Source: Bolinopsis microptera (taxonomy: Eukaryota > Ctenophora > Tentaculata > Lobata > Bolinopsidae). From it: a stretch of DNA of 64,000 nt. The notes beneath the pieces are model-generated. The model saw only the letters and a list, made by a program, of their open reading frames with translations. It was not told the DNA's origin and made no database searches. The DNA lies in assembly GCF_026151205.1 (NCBI RefSeq), contig NC_087080.1:14517337-14581336 (forward strand), given 5' to 3'. Shown here one piece after another: positions 10,418 to 23,766 of the stretch (position 1 is the stretch's first letter; each line of letters opens with the position of its first letter). Position numbers and translations under genes: made by a program.

Positions 10418-12936
10418 TCAATGTGCGCCACTTTTCTTCGCGTAGTAGGCTGCAAGAAATTTCGATCCTTGGGTCAGCATAGGTAACTCCCAATTTGATC
10501 TGCTGATTTTCAAACTGGATATGCACTGGAATGGTAGATGGTTGAGGTTGTGCTCATCCAGTCTTGAAGAATTGTCACTCCTGTGCCTTTTAGATTTGTT
10601 GTTGGCAGCCCTGCAGCTGATCCTTCTGTGAGAGTACCGAAATTAGTAATTCAAATTGTTATTACCTTAATTTCAAAATTGAATCAAAATAAAATCCAAC
10701 GGTACATTTTTCAATTAAGTGGCTGGCCCGATGGAAATCAGGGTTCATTCTCGTTTCACAATTTTGTCTCCAATTCCTGCATTCCTACCTGGAGGATGTA
10801 CTGCCGGTCGTACAAGTTGAAGCATCTTGGAATTCAGCTTGGACTTGGAGGGCACATTCCACATCTTTTACCTCCTTGTTTATAGATGACGCTTTCATCT
10901 CAAAATCCTGTAATAAGTTGAATCATTTAAGTTATTGTTAGTGTAAATTAACGTAAAAGGACATTATTTGAACGGACATTAAAATGAGATCCTTCAGCGT
11001 CCAATTGATCTCCGTTCAAATTAAGTCCGAGGAAGGTAAAAGTTAGGTAAGCATTTAAAATTGTCTGTTTTGAAGCCATTATACAGACCAACCATCCAAC
11101 CAATCATTCTTGCAGATTCCGAGATGAAAATTCAATCAACTTTTACATTATTTCAGCTCACCTGTTTGAGATTGTCAATTTCATCCTTGTAAGCTGCTAA
11201 ATCTTCTTTAGCCCTCGTCACAGCCAGGTTTAACTCCCGCGCTAAATCATCTGCTCTTTTAGTAGCGGCTGTTAAATCCTCTTGTCTATTCAGTCGTGAC
11301 TGTAGGATCAGTGATCTCGATGTTTCGAAGGATCGCTCCTCTTTAGCCAGCTGGCGTCTTAGACCAAAAATGATGTCTTTCTGGCTCCACTTTTCCTGAG
11401 GAATAAATTCGTTATTGCATTTGCAATGAAATTGTATTTATACAGGGTGGGCCAAAAGTCAGTACCCATACGTTGGCCTTAATAGCTCCGACGTGTTTTA
11501 TATTTGAGAGCTGTTGCTTATCAGATGGCATACTGTACTTGCTGGTTCGAGGATTCCGTCGTCAAAATTTGAAAATTCGAATATTTTAGACCACGCCCAT
11601 TCAATTTTAAAACACCTATATTGTTTTCTCTGAACATGCTGAACGCCTCATTTTTGTAGAGACGGTAGATTATCAAATGTTGCATATGATCTGAAAACAT
11701 GAGGCATAACGGATTAGAAATGACGAAGTTATCAAGCATTTTCTGTATCTCGTTAACAAAATTGACTGGGTGATTATGTGACACCGTGACACGACACCTT
11801 AATTGGGCACCCTTAACAATTCCCATAATGTTTAACAGGGTGGTTAACGGGGGTCACCTAATCACGTGATTAGGTAAACCAATCACCTGATCACACGTAA
11901 TGAATAAACTCGTTATGCTTCGTATCTCGGTCATCTGAGAAGCTACAGTTCTAATTCTTTCAGGACAAACGTAATTCGAATGGCCAAACACAATTCAATA
12001 ACATTTAGCTTGATCCGACTATACAGACTATCAAATAAATGTGAAAATGAACCTCCATTTGAAAAAAATGAACGCGAATATTTTTCGAGTTGACAAATTC
12101 CTCGAACCAGTGGTGGTACTAAGTCATACCAGAAAGAAGTATTTAAATTGGGCACTCAGTGACTGAGCTATAAAGGCCAACGTATGGGTACTGACTTTTG
12201 GCCCACCCTGTACTAATCATCGTATTTTCAGAAATAATAAGGTTCGACAGCAGATTGATTAACCTTTATGATTATCCTATGATTGTTTATACTTGAACAC
12301 TATAACAATTGTTGAGCAATATATTTAATATGGTGACTGGTGGTTTGATAATGATATAAAAATAACCCTTTCACCTTTTCGAGGAGCTCTACTTTCTCTC
12401 TGAGCAGGTCATTCTCGGATGTCAAAATTTCAATCTCGTCTTTTAGAACACCTTTTTCGTTCATTTCAAACCATATCTGGCATTTATAAGTGTCCTTTTC
12501 CTCGATCAGTTGCCCCAGTTGTTGAAGAGCTACTTCTCTTCTTTGCTCTGAGTAAGAATGTTGGTCAGATCTCACTAAGTCAGTATAAACATCAAATGCT
12601 AAACAAATAAGAATGTGTGCAGCATGACTGATGACTGATAAGAGACCAAAATCTTCAAGTCGAAAATTGTCAACACAGTTTGAATATAAGCACCTAAAGA
12701 GTTGAGCTCGGCTGGTCGTCTTGTTCGAGAACATTTCCGAATAGCAGTTTGGATTGCTCTTTGGAATCCCATTGAAAGTTGAAGATATTATATTTTCAGT
12801 ATAGTAAGATTGGTGGTAGATAACTGTCGTAGGTAATTTGATAGCATACAACGAATTAACAAAGGTGGAAGTAAATATGACCCGCGTGCATTTCAGGGAT
12901 TTCAGCACATTTGTCGCGCGCGATTTTGTTCGCCAT
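10418..12936 (-). CDS. coiled-coil protein, five exons, unidentified
   Basis: Hand-built model: exons 12936-12882, 12598-12375, 11395-11162, 10907-10789 and 10625-10418. All phases close (1, 0, 0, 2), giving 279 aa. The protein starts MANKIARDKCAEIPEMHA and continues with a long heptad-like helix from about residue 20 to 190, rich in Glu, Lys, Leu and Arg (e.g. SENDLLREKVELLEK, DLARELNLAVTRAKEDL), then a Ser/Asn/basic tail. Exons 2-4 are well supported by splice sites and composition. Exon 1 uses a weak donor (GG|GTCATA) and the frame of exon 5 is the one forced by phase, so both ends are less sure. Intron 2 contains a mariner-like element. I do not recognise the family; structural or ciliary coiled-coil proteins are possible. 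Confidence 0.6.
11441..12212. mobile_element. Tc1/mariner-like non-autonomous element in an intron
   Basis: Termini TACAGGGTGGGCCAAAAGTC and its complement form inverted repeats of about 45 bases (11441-11485 and 12168-12212), bounded by TA on both sides as expected for Tc1/mariner insertion. The interior has only short frames (101 and 70 codons, both minus) without DDE-type transposase motifs. It sits in intron 2 of the coiled-coil gene. The terminal motif is related to those at 13226 and 23510. Confidence 0.75.
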
Positions 12937-12959
12937 GACAATGCAACCAACACGTGCTA

Positions 12960-13435
12960 AGTGCTAACGCGAATAAAACAAATCAGATATTAAAGGCATT
13001 AAAGATGGTAATAGAATAGTATATTGATTCACGATGTCAATCCTTCGCAGCTCGGTGAGGCCCATGCAGTGCCAGTGGTGCATCTCGCTGATCTACCGAA
13101 GAGAAGAATTATTTGATGCGAGACGCGGCCCAGTTAAGTACTACTACAGTTAAGTACTACTACTACTACTAGACTAGTAGTGCATCGTACTACAAGTACA
13201 AATTACAATATGGTATCGTATAATAGTCAAGGGTGGCTCAGAAGTAACTGCCCACAACTAGCAACCCATTTCAGAAAATTTCAGAGATTATAGATATGCC
13301 ATATGGGTCAAACTCAAACTTAGATTTTTTGAAAGTTTCGTCAAATTTAATTAATCCCAGGAAACCTTATTCATTATTACTGATAGGGGCCTAAATTCAG
13401 AAGTAAAAGGAATAGAAAGTTTTGTAAGGATTACT
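12960..13435. repeat. repeat mosaic, including a half mariner-like element
   Basis: 13226-13365 resembles the reverse complement of 23640-23764 (AGGGTGGCTCAGAAGTAACTG at its start), but lacks a second end, so it is a truncated copy. 13031-13100 is related to the reverse complement of 44990-45060. A (CTA)n run lies near 13150. No gene is seen. Confidence 0.55.
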
Positions 13436-14200
13436 GGGACCTAACGGCTAATTACACATTTTTACCAATCCCTCCAAGCCATAAATATAGAACAAAAAGT
13501 CCGCTAATTTAACCCTATAGTTGTCAGTTGTGCATTATGTTGCCAAATCGAGATTCGCTAATATTAGTCAATCCACGAATTTCTCGTAGCATATTGAATT
13601 TGACGAATTTGCAAAATTCCGAAGATTTTATTTTTACTCAATTAACAATTTGGTCACTATACTAAAAAAAATGATCGGTAATCATCTTAATTAAATCATC
13701 CTATTCCTAACTTCCGAATTGTTTAAAAAACCCCGATACGCGGATTGTTTTAAAATTTAAAACAATCCGCGTAAATTAAATAATTAAATATAACTTTATT
13801 TATCCACCCCACGACTTTAGGACGTTTTCTTTCTCGTTACGATCTCAATTATTTTCCAAATTAAGGTCCGGCTTGTCACACATCGCTTGTCTCATAACTG
13901 ATTGCTCTAACCAGAGCCCTCTCGCTTGCAGTAGCGCGCGACCGCCGAAACAAGCGCGTCGCGCAGTACGCGTAGGCACATGGCTATGTGAACATAACTA
14001 ATAACGTCGACCCACAGCATAACTGCTTTTTGGCACTTAGGTCTAAAGCCGTAGTACATACATATTACATTACACTGGAGCTTACACAGTGTAATTTCCT
14101 CCAGTCTAGTCTGCGCCGCGTATGTTTATATAGGCGCGCGGCGCAGACTGGAAGTGGAGGAAATTTATACACTGTGTAAGCTCGATCGATTGCTGGGACC
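13436..14200. repeat. dispersed repeat R1, copy 2, with a rearranged MITE and a nested insertion
   Basis: It carries the R1 landmarks at 13540-13760. A block of about 85 bases at 13910-13985 (starting GCTCTAACCAGAGCCCTCTC) is absent from copies 1 and 3 but present at 43262-43330, so it is a separate nested repeat. The MITE from 14043 keeps its left end; its right half has been replaced by an inverted copy of its own inner segment (14105-14185). Confidence 0.7.
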
Positions 14201-15330
14201 TAGCTGCTAGTGCTAATTACACATTTTTACCAATCGGCCCTCCAAGCCATAAATATAAAACAAAAAGTCCGCTAATTTAACCCTATGATTGTCAGTTGTG
14301 GCTGTGCAATATCAATATGATTATGTTGCCGAATCGAGATTCGCGAAAATTAGTCAATTCACGAATTTCTCGTAACATATTGACGAATTTGCAAAATTCC
14401 GAAGATTTTACTCAATTTGGTCACTATACTAAAAAAATTATCGGTAATCATCCTAATTAAATCATCCTAACTTCCGAATTGTTTTAAAAAACCCCGATAC
14501 GCGGATTGTTTTAAATTGTATAACTTTATTTATCCACCCCACGACTTTAAGACGTTTTCTCTCTCGTTATGATCTCAATTATTTTCCAAATTAAGGTCCG
14601 GCTTGCCCATAGCATAACTGCTTTTTGGCACTTAGGTCTAAAGCCGTATTACATACATATTACATTACACTGGAGCTTACACAGTGTAATTTCCTCCAGT
14701 CTGCGCCGCCTATTATATGTTTATATAGCTCGATTCAGTGTAATGTAATATGTATGTACTACGGCTTTAGTACAATCTATATTTATAAATTGTCATCACA
14801 CGTGACTGTGTGACATGGCAGAATACTGAATAGAAATGAAAAAACGATATAATATGACAAAAAGGATAAAACAATCACAACTGTATTGTAAGCGCAATAT
14901 TTCGGATCACCTTGAGTAAAAAAAATTTTATTGCCAAAGAAAAAATCGTTAATCTAAAAATAAACGTTGGTTAAATGTTGAAACAATTTGTGAAACATTT
15001 AAAACACCGTTGCCTGTGTAAGTGTAACTGTAACGAAAAGTTTATGTGAAAATTAGACTTAGAGAATTTCCCGAAATTGGTTTAAACTGATAGCACATTT
15101 GGCGGAAAAAAAGTGTTCAGATTGGTTATCTAAATCACAAATCCTTTTAATCCGCCAGAAAAATTTTACTGAGTAAAATAAAATTCTCCAGTAAGTTTCT
15201 AATATAATTGTTAAAGGTAGCATGAAATATGCGGTCAGAAGAATAAAAACTGTACAGAAGTACCTTAGTCTGAAAATAAAAAGACAAACTAATACCCCAA
15301 AACAATAAAATGAGACCAGTTCATTAAAAA
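14201..15330. repeat. dispersed repeat R1, copy 3, next to the SLC38A10-like 3' UTR
   Basis: It matches copy 1 (1560-2560) closely and includes the 133-bp MITE at 14638-14770. Its right end runs directly into the 3' flank of the SLC38A10-like gene, which explains how gene 3' sequence was carried along in the copy at 2581-2812. Confidence 0.75.
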
Positions 15331-15541
15331 CAATCACAAAAACGTTAATTTATTCTGTTTTTAACCCTCACTATGAGTATTAAAATGAATACAATTGTGA
15401 AACTCTGAACACAAGTAAACATTTCCAAAACATAACTCCAAACATGTGCAACGTATTCTGCACTTGAGGAATTCCCACTCTCATTTTCTTTACGTTTAGA
15501 GCAACCTAATAAATAAATTTTCATATTACTGTTCTAATTGT

Positions 15542-18500
15542 TCAAATTTCCTTTTTAACCTCATGAAGTTCTTCTTTACTATTATCATCTCTCTTCACCT
15601 CCTGTTTCACCTCTTCAACTTGCTTTTCTTCTACCTTTTTATTCTCTGCCAACAGCTCGTCCTTCTCTTTCTCCAGTTTCTTGATCTGTTCTAACTTTTC
15701 CTGCATAACTTCTGCACTCTCCGCTGCTACAGGTGCAGGTTCTACAACAACCGGTTTGTCTTCTACAACCGGTTGATCTATAACTGTTTTCACAGGTTCA
15801 ACAGCTTTTTCTGGAGCTGGTTGGGGAACGGCCGCAACAGGCTGCTCCTGGACTTTGGGTTGAGCGGCAACTTCCGGCTTATTTTCTTCAGGAGCAGGTT
15901 TCACCTCCGGTTCAGGAGCTTTAACCACTGGCTCAGCTGGTATTACTGGTTCTGCAACTTTAGCTGGTTCCTCAAGTTTGACTGGTTCCGCTTTTTCCAC
16001 CGGAGCTGGTTCAGCTGCTTTGGCAGGTTCCACTTTAGCTTCAGGTTGAGCAGGAACTGGGGCAGCTTGTGCTGGTTTTTGCTCTTCTGCAGCGATTTTA
16101 GCTTCTTCAGCTTCTGGAGTTGGTTCTTCTTTTGGAACAGGGTCTGGCGCTTTCGGGGCCTCAACTTCCTGCGGCTGTTGTTCTACCGCCACAACTTTCT
16201 GTTCAGATTCCACAGCCAGGTTTTGAGCCTTTAACTGCTCCTTTAATTCATTTATCTCGTTTTCTATCCGTAGAGCCTTTTCTGCTCGAAGCTCCCGCTT
16301 CGTCTCGTCTAATTCAGCTTGGAGTTTTGCCAGCATGGCCACAATGTCACCATGTCCCAACTGTTCAGCTTTAGCAGGTTCAACCTGGTCCGGATTAGGA
16401 ACATCGAGTTGTATCCTCTGTCCGAGCTGCTGATCACCGTTTATAATGTGTTTAGGATTGAGAGAGTCACTGGAGATTTGAGGTGCTGCACCCTGAGGAA
16501 ACACAATGTTGAACACTCCTGCAACAGTCGTCAACATCCCCATAACGAGCACGAACTTAGCGAAACCCCTCCAGCTGTCCCCAGGATCAGATGCCTTCAA
16601 GTATATAAGAGCCGGTAAAATAAAGCCGATTAGGCAACCAGCAGTGGCCCCGGACAGAGCTAGGATGGTGTCGACTTTGGGGAACATGATGGACATGCCC
16701 AGACTGGAGAAGATGAGACCACCAGTGATCCCGTTAAACATGTTGCTCGTCATGTGGTTAGGATCTCCTTTGTCTCCCTGGGAGGTTACCGTGTTATAGT
16801 GATTTGTAACCGCGAAATGTAAACAGCGAGATCATATTCAGGTTAAGGTATAAATTCTTCGTGTTAAGGGCTTTAATTGTTTCCCATCCTTCTCAGACAA
16901 ATCAATGAAATGTACATTTTAAAATATTCTTTGTCACTTACCAAGTAAAGAGAATTGAGGGATATCCGGGAGGGGTAAATAACAAGCGGGAAACTTAGCG
17001 CAATACAGAGCAGAAAACCACACTTGAACAACACAATTATGGGAGATACTGGGAAGTTGTTCAGAACATTTCCGTCAATTTTTGTTCCGAACGCTAGAGC
17101 GCCACAGACTCCAATGGTAAGGTAGAGTCCTCCGACAAATGAAATAGCGTATACGCTTACCTGGGATAGCGAAGTTTATGTATGTACTTTTTAGGTGAAT
17201 ACTTTGATATTTGGGGAAAGTTAGTGGTTATGATTTAATGACAGTTGTACTGCACTGATCAGGCTTCAAAGTTCCTTATTTTATTATAGCATTAATTGTA
17301 GCGTAGTAAATTGTTGGGTGAAATTATTGATTACGATTCAAATGTGGTACAGGTATCTTGGATGTAATTAGTTACGACTAGCATTAATTGCAGCGTAGTA
17401 ATTTGCTGAATGAAATATAAATGATTACGATTTAAACATGGTATACAATATACATGTGATATACGTCATTCGTTTTCTACATTCTCCTGCACTGACACCT
17501 TGTTTGAAGATAAATATCTTAAATAGGTTATATCGTGTAAATCTCACGGTCCTTATTCCTTAAGTCTTGTATGAAAGGCTAGCTACTTGCCTATGGTTCT
17601 GCAAGGCGATGATAAGGCGCAACCGTTCACCTGCTGTGAATACATCTTAACATTCTAAACTGATTACAATCCACTCTTCCTACTGGAGGCTTGAACTTGT
17701 ATACAAGTTTTTGGTGCGACGGACGAGATAATTGTAGCTTGAAATTGATCCGAGATGAAAGCGATATAAGTCGTATTCATAAACACTAAACAGTTGGAAA
17801 ATTTTGGTATTCATGAATACCAAATCTTTCCACCTTTTTATAAATACGACTAATACCATGTCTAATTCCCCGTTTACCGTGAATTGTTATGTTTGTATTA
17901 GGCTTTATTTAACCAAGGTATGAGAAATTATGCCATTTTTTCGGTCGATTATCAAACAATGGTGTAGTGATGGTCGGTCTAACGTCTAAGTTGCAATTGT
18001 GAAAAGTCGGGTTTGATAGGCAATTCCGCTGTCTGAATTTTCCATTTGTTTAGCCGTTTCTTTTACGCTTCGTTAATCCTATAATTGGACGATTAAACAT
18101 ATTAGAAATATGTAATTGATAAATCGTTCTTACCCGGGAATCGGATGCAAAATTACATTTGCCATCAATGACAAATTGGACATGTTTTTAATGATAAAAT
18201 AAATTCTGAGGAATGACTAGGATAAATTCTTGGTCATCTTTCTTGTCAAATAGTTTATCTAGCTATTTTACTTACTACTTAAACTGTAAAACGTTTTATT
18301 TTCTTCTCGCGACTCGCCGGTGCCTCGTATCTATCCACAATAGTTAATGATTTAAAAAGGTAAGAGTGTGTTTTTATTAGAAATTCAAGTTCTTTACCTT
18401 AGACATTCTCTTGATAGTAGGATTGGGAAGCTCGTTATAGATTGGTAAGAGTGTAGTTTGGCAGTTAAACGCTAGAGCTATTATCGGGAAGGATTTCAGG

Positions 18501-21500
18501 AGTCCCCTCATGTTTACCATCTGAACCCCGCTACTTTCTGTCGCTAGCAGCCACTCTCCCACTCCTACATAAGACTTTAGTTTATATATTCGGGTTATTT
18601 GTTTTGAACTTTATTTGCCCCAGTCATATTCACCGGCCGGTGCTTCAAAAGACTAATTGACCACGGAAGCGCTTTATAACAATTTGACGCAAGTTTATCA
18701 GCTGAACAGTTGTCAACAGTGACTATAACCCCTGTAAGCTGCATGCGCTGTAAACTTACCATTGGAGAAGACGAACAGTGTGAAGGAGGAGTAGATGAAG
18801 AGAGAAACTGCAGAGAGCATGTTAAGAGACGATAGATTCCGGAGTAAAGAGAAAGGTATTTCTATTGTCAGCACTGCCAACAACTGTACTGTTAGTCTCC
18901 AGTTAGCTGTGTTCTGAGGTTTTGTTGTTAGTTTAGTTAATTATGTAATGACTTAATTGTAGTCGAATTCGTAGGAATTCAAGATATTTTAAATCCAAAA
19001 AGTTTCATTACACGTCTCGTTGTTTAATGTGTCAACTTTCAACGATCGCCCCGACAATTCATATTGCTTGATTTCATCTGGAAAAATTGTACCAGCTGCG
19101 AGTTAATTTTCCAAATGGCTGGCTCTAAATTTGATAACGATGACTTTGTTTGGATTTTGAACCTTAAAGTTGATCAATTAATTTAATTTCTTTACAGTGA
19201 GTACATTCTACCAATGTTATAAACATTTTATTGAAAGTATAACACTCATTCGCTGTCTGAGTCCGGGAAATATTGATTCTTGAATTCACATTTTAGTGGC
19301 ACTGTTAACACTTCATCAAAAAAGTGTATTAATGTACAAAAGTTGCGGCTACGATGCATGTTTATACTTTCTCATTATACTGAAACTTTACACTATATAA
19401 TTTAAAATGTTTAAAATGGATGTATCATAATTTCCACATCAACTAACAGATATGTTAAAACAGATACAAATAAAATGTCTCCGTTCATATCAATGTGATA
19501 AAATACAGTGTATATGACATGTAATAGATTATTAACCAGTATACAGACAAATCCTCTCAAAACTTTGTGGTATTTCAATATTGAATGAGAGGCTTGTTAT
19601 TGTGGACGATTTAAATTTGGTGGTTCAAAAGTACGCCCTCTTTTCAATTTGTACATAAACAACAAATATACGTATTTTAATCGCGAAAAAACAGGTAAAA
19701 ACTAAAATGGGCGATTACAACAACTGTCTTAAAATCAGTCCAGTACGACAAACTATTAAAAAATCAGATTGAACTAACCTCTATGCCGATTATCTCAGCT
19801 ATCATACCACTGGAGTCACCAATAACACCGTGAAATGCAACCAGCACCCCGTATAACATTCCGCTAATCCTGGAGATCGGGTTAACTTATTAGTTATTTA
19901 TATTAACTTATTTATATTAACTTATATATTAATTTATTAACTTTTTACATGTTGGAATTGTGTTATTAGCTACATAGAAGTTATGAAATATCATTAGTTA
20001 ATTCTTATGAAACTCTATTAATAAAGTTCGTCTACTAAGCTTTTTGTAATCATTAGATGTGTAACTATTATAGTTGTAATCTTTTCTTATTTACATAATC
20101 TGCAGTTAATTTTGAGAGGAGAGTTTTAATATTCAGCGTTACATTGCTAAGCTGTGTAGTAGTTCCGTAACTGTAGTTTAATTGTATTTCTTGATGTGAT
20201 GCATTTCTCAATCAGGACGGTATGTATTTTATTTCTCCATACTACATTGCAAATGGACAACTCGCATGAATTGAACGAAATTAGAGATATAGCTGCATGC
20301 AACAGATGTTGGGAAAATCTTTTTCAAGGGTACAGTTTACCGCATTAAGGTATTTTTAAGAATCATTTTTCGTCGGTAAGATTCTGTTTTATAATAATAA
20401 TACTACTAGAAACCCAAACATTTGCAGGGGCCAACTTCACTGAGCACTCTCCCAAAAAGCTGAGAGATATTTCAATCAAGTAAACAAAGCTGAAAGCTCC
20501 ACTATTTTCTGTATCTTCAAATACCTCACAGCTATTTATCCCTTGTTCAGATTTAGAACAATTTGAGCTGATCTGGCACTTTGCAACTAATGTCTGTAAG
20601 ATTGTTCACATTTTACGTTAGTGACATAAGGGGAGGTGGTTTCGAAATGCTTACCATACCCTAGTGTAATTTCTACACGAGTATCTTTGAGTAAGAGTTG
20701 TTACGGAAAGTGGACATTCAGGGGTCTAAAAAAAGTAAAAATGCTACAATCTGGTAACTTACCCTAGCTCGCACGCCATCTTCCCTCTCACTCCAAATGT
20801 CTTCATCGCTGGGAAAAATACGATCAGGAGGATAGAACCTTTAAAATTGTGTCAAATTGAATATTCTGTGCGACATGAAATGCACACATTTGTCAGCATT
20901 TAATAAATTATGACAACAAGCAGTATTAAGTTGCGGCGGTTACGGCAGGGTCGCATAATTTGCCTTATATTTCGTGTATATCTGGGTGTAATGTTGCAAT
21001 AAAAATCAGAAAAGTTGCAGGATCGCATAACTCATTATATTTTGATGTATGGTGCCTCTGTTTGCTATCTGATAATGGCACACCAAATAACTAAATAATA
21101 TTTTAAACGAAAACACGCTCCCAATGCCTTACACAGTTGTTCGTAGCTCCTAGCCTTCAGGTTGTAAGCTGCCAGCACAAGGAGGTAGGAAGTATTAATT
21201 GTGATGTAACCGCAGATGAGGAGTGTCGCTGTGCCCAGAAAATATCCCAACTGAAAATAAGGGGTAATTAGAGGCAATTTAAGGGTAATCAGAGGCATGA
21301 AAACAAGTAAGCTGCTATAAATTGGGGTTCACTTTAGAGTGCGTGTGTTGGCTAGGCTGGTAACTTGGACTAGTTTTACAATTGTTAGGCCTAACTATCA
21401 TATATCCTCATATTTCTTCCTTGAATTATTTGTTGTAGTGATGAAGTAGAATTTTACATGCTTTCACGATAGAGAATTGAAGGACTGCTTTGAAACATCC

Positions 21501-21815
21501 TTAAATGTAATAATATAAGCAGTTTCGTTTATTTTGTAATCGACTCCAAACTAACTTATAGGATCGTTTAACTTGTTGTAGCCAAATTCAGACTAACCCT
21601 GCTAACAGTTTTAAAAAGTACGATATAGGGATACGGAAAACTAATTTCTGAAAATATTTGACCCAGAATTTCGACAAGTAACCACACCTAAACTCTAAAG
21701 TCACTCAATAAACAAACAATGAACTTACCGATTTGATGCAGAGGGGTAGCGCTAATATACCAACACCAATGATGCTGTTCGCCATGTTTATAACTGAGGA
21801 CCAGTTTGTAGACAT
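15542..21815 (-). CDS. SLC38A10: SLC38-family amino acid transporter, SLC38A10-like, complete
   Basis: Eight exons: 21815-21729, 21250-21133, 20808-20763, 19869-19779, 18913-18760, 18564-18398, 17160-16942, 16777-15542. Phases close throughout, giving 705 aa. An in-frame stop upstream makes the ATG at 21815 the first available. The first 420 residues form about 11 membrane segments of the sodium-coupled neutral amino acid transporter fold: NWSSVINMANSIIGVGILAL is the first helix with its family motif, FPIIALAFNCQ and LPIYNEL mark helix 6, and LALSGATAGCLIGF the last pair. The remaining 285 residues are a cytoplasmic tail: a coiled coil, a Pro/Glu/Lys/Ala-rich stretch and a charged Lys/Glu end. 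A long tail like this is typical of SLC38A10 (a glutamine, glutamate and alanine transporter in vertebrates) rather than the short-tailed members. Orthology is inferred from the N-terminal and tail pattern; substrate is not determinable here. Confidence 0.85.
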
Positions 21816-23509
21816 GGCTCTTTTAGGACTGGGATCAGAAATTACAAGAGGATTCACTTTTCAGTCTTCAGATGGATTCAAACCTCGTTCAACTCGTTCT
21901 TCTATTCATGTTACCTATACAAAGTAAGGCGGTTAAGCGGTAGTTTGTAAGTTTACTTAATACTTATAGGTTAAAACCGTGAAATATAAAGCTAGTAAGT
22001 AGTAGGGACTAGGGTGTAAAACTCCCGAATTGCATACGTGTAAAAAGTGCCGCAGCCTAATTTCTACAAATTGTAATAATATTCGTACGTTTCAGCGCAC
22101 GTGACGACACGTAAATAAAAATCGTCTTTTCGCGCGTTCCGTTGAAAACGTGCACATGGGATCTACAAATACAGTAATGTTCTATACAATAATAATTGTA
22201 AGTAAAAGGGAATGCCACACTTTTTCAAATGCAAAATAGAGCAAAAGTTAGTTCCTTTTGTTCAGTGATAAAACGTATATGATCACCGATAAATTATCTT
22301 GTTCGGAGACTTCATCATTGTAATGAAAACAAGTATATTTCTCCGATTGTATTAAAATAATGCAAACACGAATTTTTTCCCCCTGTGTTTTACAAAGTCA
22401 TCTGATTAAGTGGGGCATATAAAATTCTGCTAAAACACCTCCTCAAATCTACATCCCATATCATGCTTAAACTATACCATAACTATGTAATCATTAACAT
22501 TAAAATAGTGCGAATAAAATTTTACTCGTTTAACAAATCGTGGCGGTTGAAATGCTGCCAAAATGTAGATAATAATATGGAACAATGATTATCTTATTCA
22601 TATAAATTCAAGAGACTTTAAAGATTATAATGATTTAATTCAGGTGCAACTGCTTTATCAGTTATCACAATCCTTAGTATCTGCTTATCTGCGATAAAGA
22701 TGCGATCAATTTCACTCAGTTGTAACATATTTTGGTCTTATCCTATATAGCAAGATCAATTTATTTATCACTTATAATGAACTATGAACATTTCTGAAAG
22801 CGATGCGCATAAATGCGATCACGCACATGTTCAACTTTCATCACTGTCCCGGCAATTAACTAATAAATGACGGCAACTAAAAAAGTTAATTATTCCCTGA
22901 TTGTACTAATGAATCAGCTGTGGCTAGACTTAAATCATGCTCTAATATAAGGCATTCGTCCGACGTTCTGACTTTTTCGTCAGAATTCAAAAAAAGGGAA
23001 GGATTATGTATTTATCATGTCTTTTCTTTTGAATCTTTCAGTTTCTAGCAGTTTCTTTGTAGTCTGCCAATAAAGGTGATATTGAGGGAAGAGATATAAT
23101 GGAGTTAGCTACATTATGGAGGGTGAAAGTGACGCCCCAGAAGTAATTACCACACCGGTTCCTCTCAGCCTCTTCCTTTTACCCTACATCGTTTAGACAT
23201 TAAATAAGTTGTAAATATTTCGCTGTGCAATATTCTTCGTTACTGTGTACTATGCGTTCAACAAATTTGTTAGAATTTTCAACTTTTCAAGCCGTTTCTT
23301 TTAAAACCAACATTGTATTTTCAATGAGTAATTTAGGATTTCCTACGACACATTAGCACAAACACATTTGGTTAGATAATTCAAGTGAATTCCCAAAATT
23401 TCAAGTTGATTGAACACAATTTAGCCGAGTTATGTACCATTATGTTTGGCAACACGTGTACTATAATCACCCTCATTTAGTACCTAGTTTAATTTACGAC
23501 ACAATATCA
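21816..23509. other. intergenic, 5' flank of the SLC38A10-like gene
   Basis: AT-rich sequence. No exon with matching splice sites was found. The 200 bases next to the start codon hold the 5' UTR and presumably the promoter, but no clear TATA or initiator motif can be assigned. Confidence 0.4.
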
Positions 23510-23766
23510 TACAGGGTGGCCCAGACGCAACCCTTTATTAATCTTTTATTAACTGAAAGCGTTCTCACTTTATGGTGACAATAGTGAAAAAGAGGGAGTG
23601 GCGTGCCACACCCACAGTGATTACTTAATTAAATTTGACGAAACTTTCAGGAAATCTAAGTTTGACCCATATCTATAATCTCTGAAATTTCGGTGCAATT
23701 CTATGAAGAATTACGTGATTTATTAAAGGGTTGCGTGTGGGCAGTTACTTCTGGGCCACCCTGTAT
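23510..23766. mobile_element. 257-bp mariner-type MITE
   Basis: Ends TACAGGGTGGCCCAGA and CTGGGCCACCCTGTA are inverted repeats with TA at the outer edges. Inside the ends, GCAACCCTTTA near the left is repeated inverted near the right, as TAAAGGGTTGC. The truncated copy at 13226 is from the same family. Confidence 0.8.

Noticed and set aside
8881-10526. Long open frames of 479 and 430 codons on opposite strands
   Set aside because: They are produced by the stop-free 12-bp array and its edges; the peptides are pure repeats.
11521-12155. Two short minus-strand frames as transposase pieces
   Set aside because: No DDE/D or helix-turn-helix motif seen; the element appears non-autonomous.
12300-12953. 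A 217-codon minus-strand frame as one exon
   Set aside because: It runs through an intron; the part from 12598 down is an exon, the rest is low-quality coding and a separate short first exon in another frame fits better.
15773-16618. Plus-strand and alternative-frame ORFs over the SLC38A10-like tail
   Set aside because: Shadows of the biased Pro/Glu/Lys/Ala codons in the true last exon.
21733-21927. 64-codon plus-strand frame
   Set aside because: Antisense to exon 1 of the SLC38A10-like gene.
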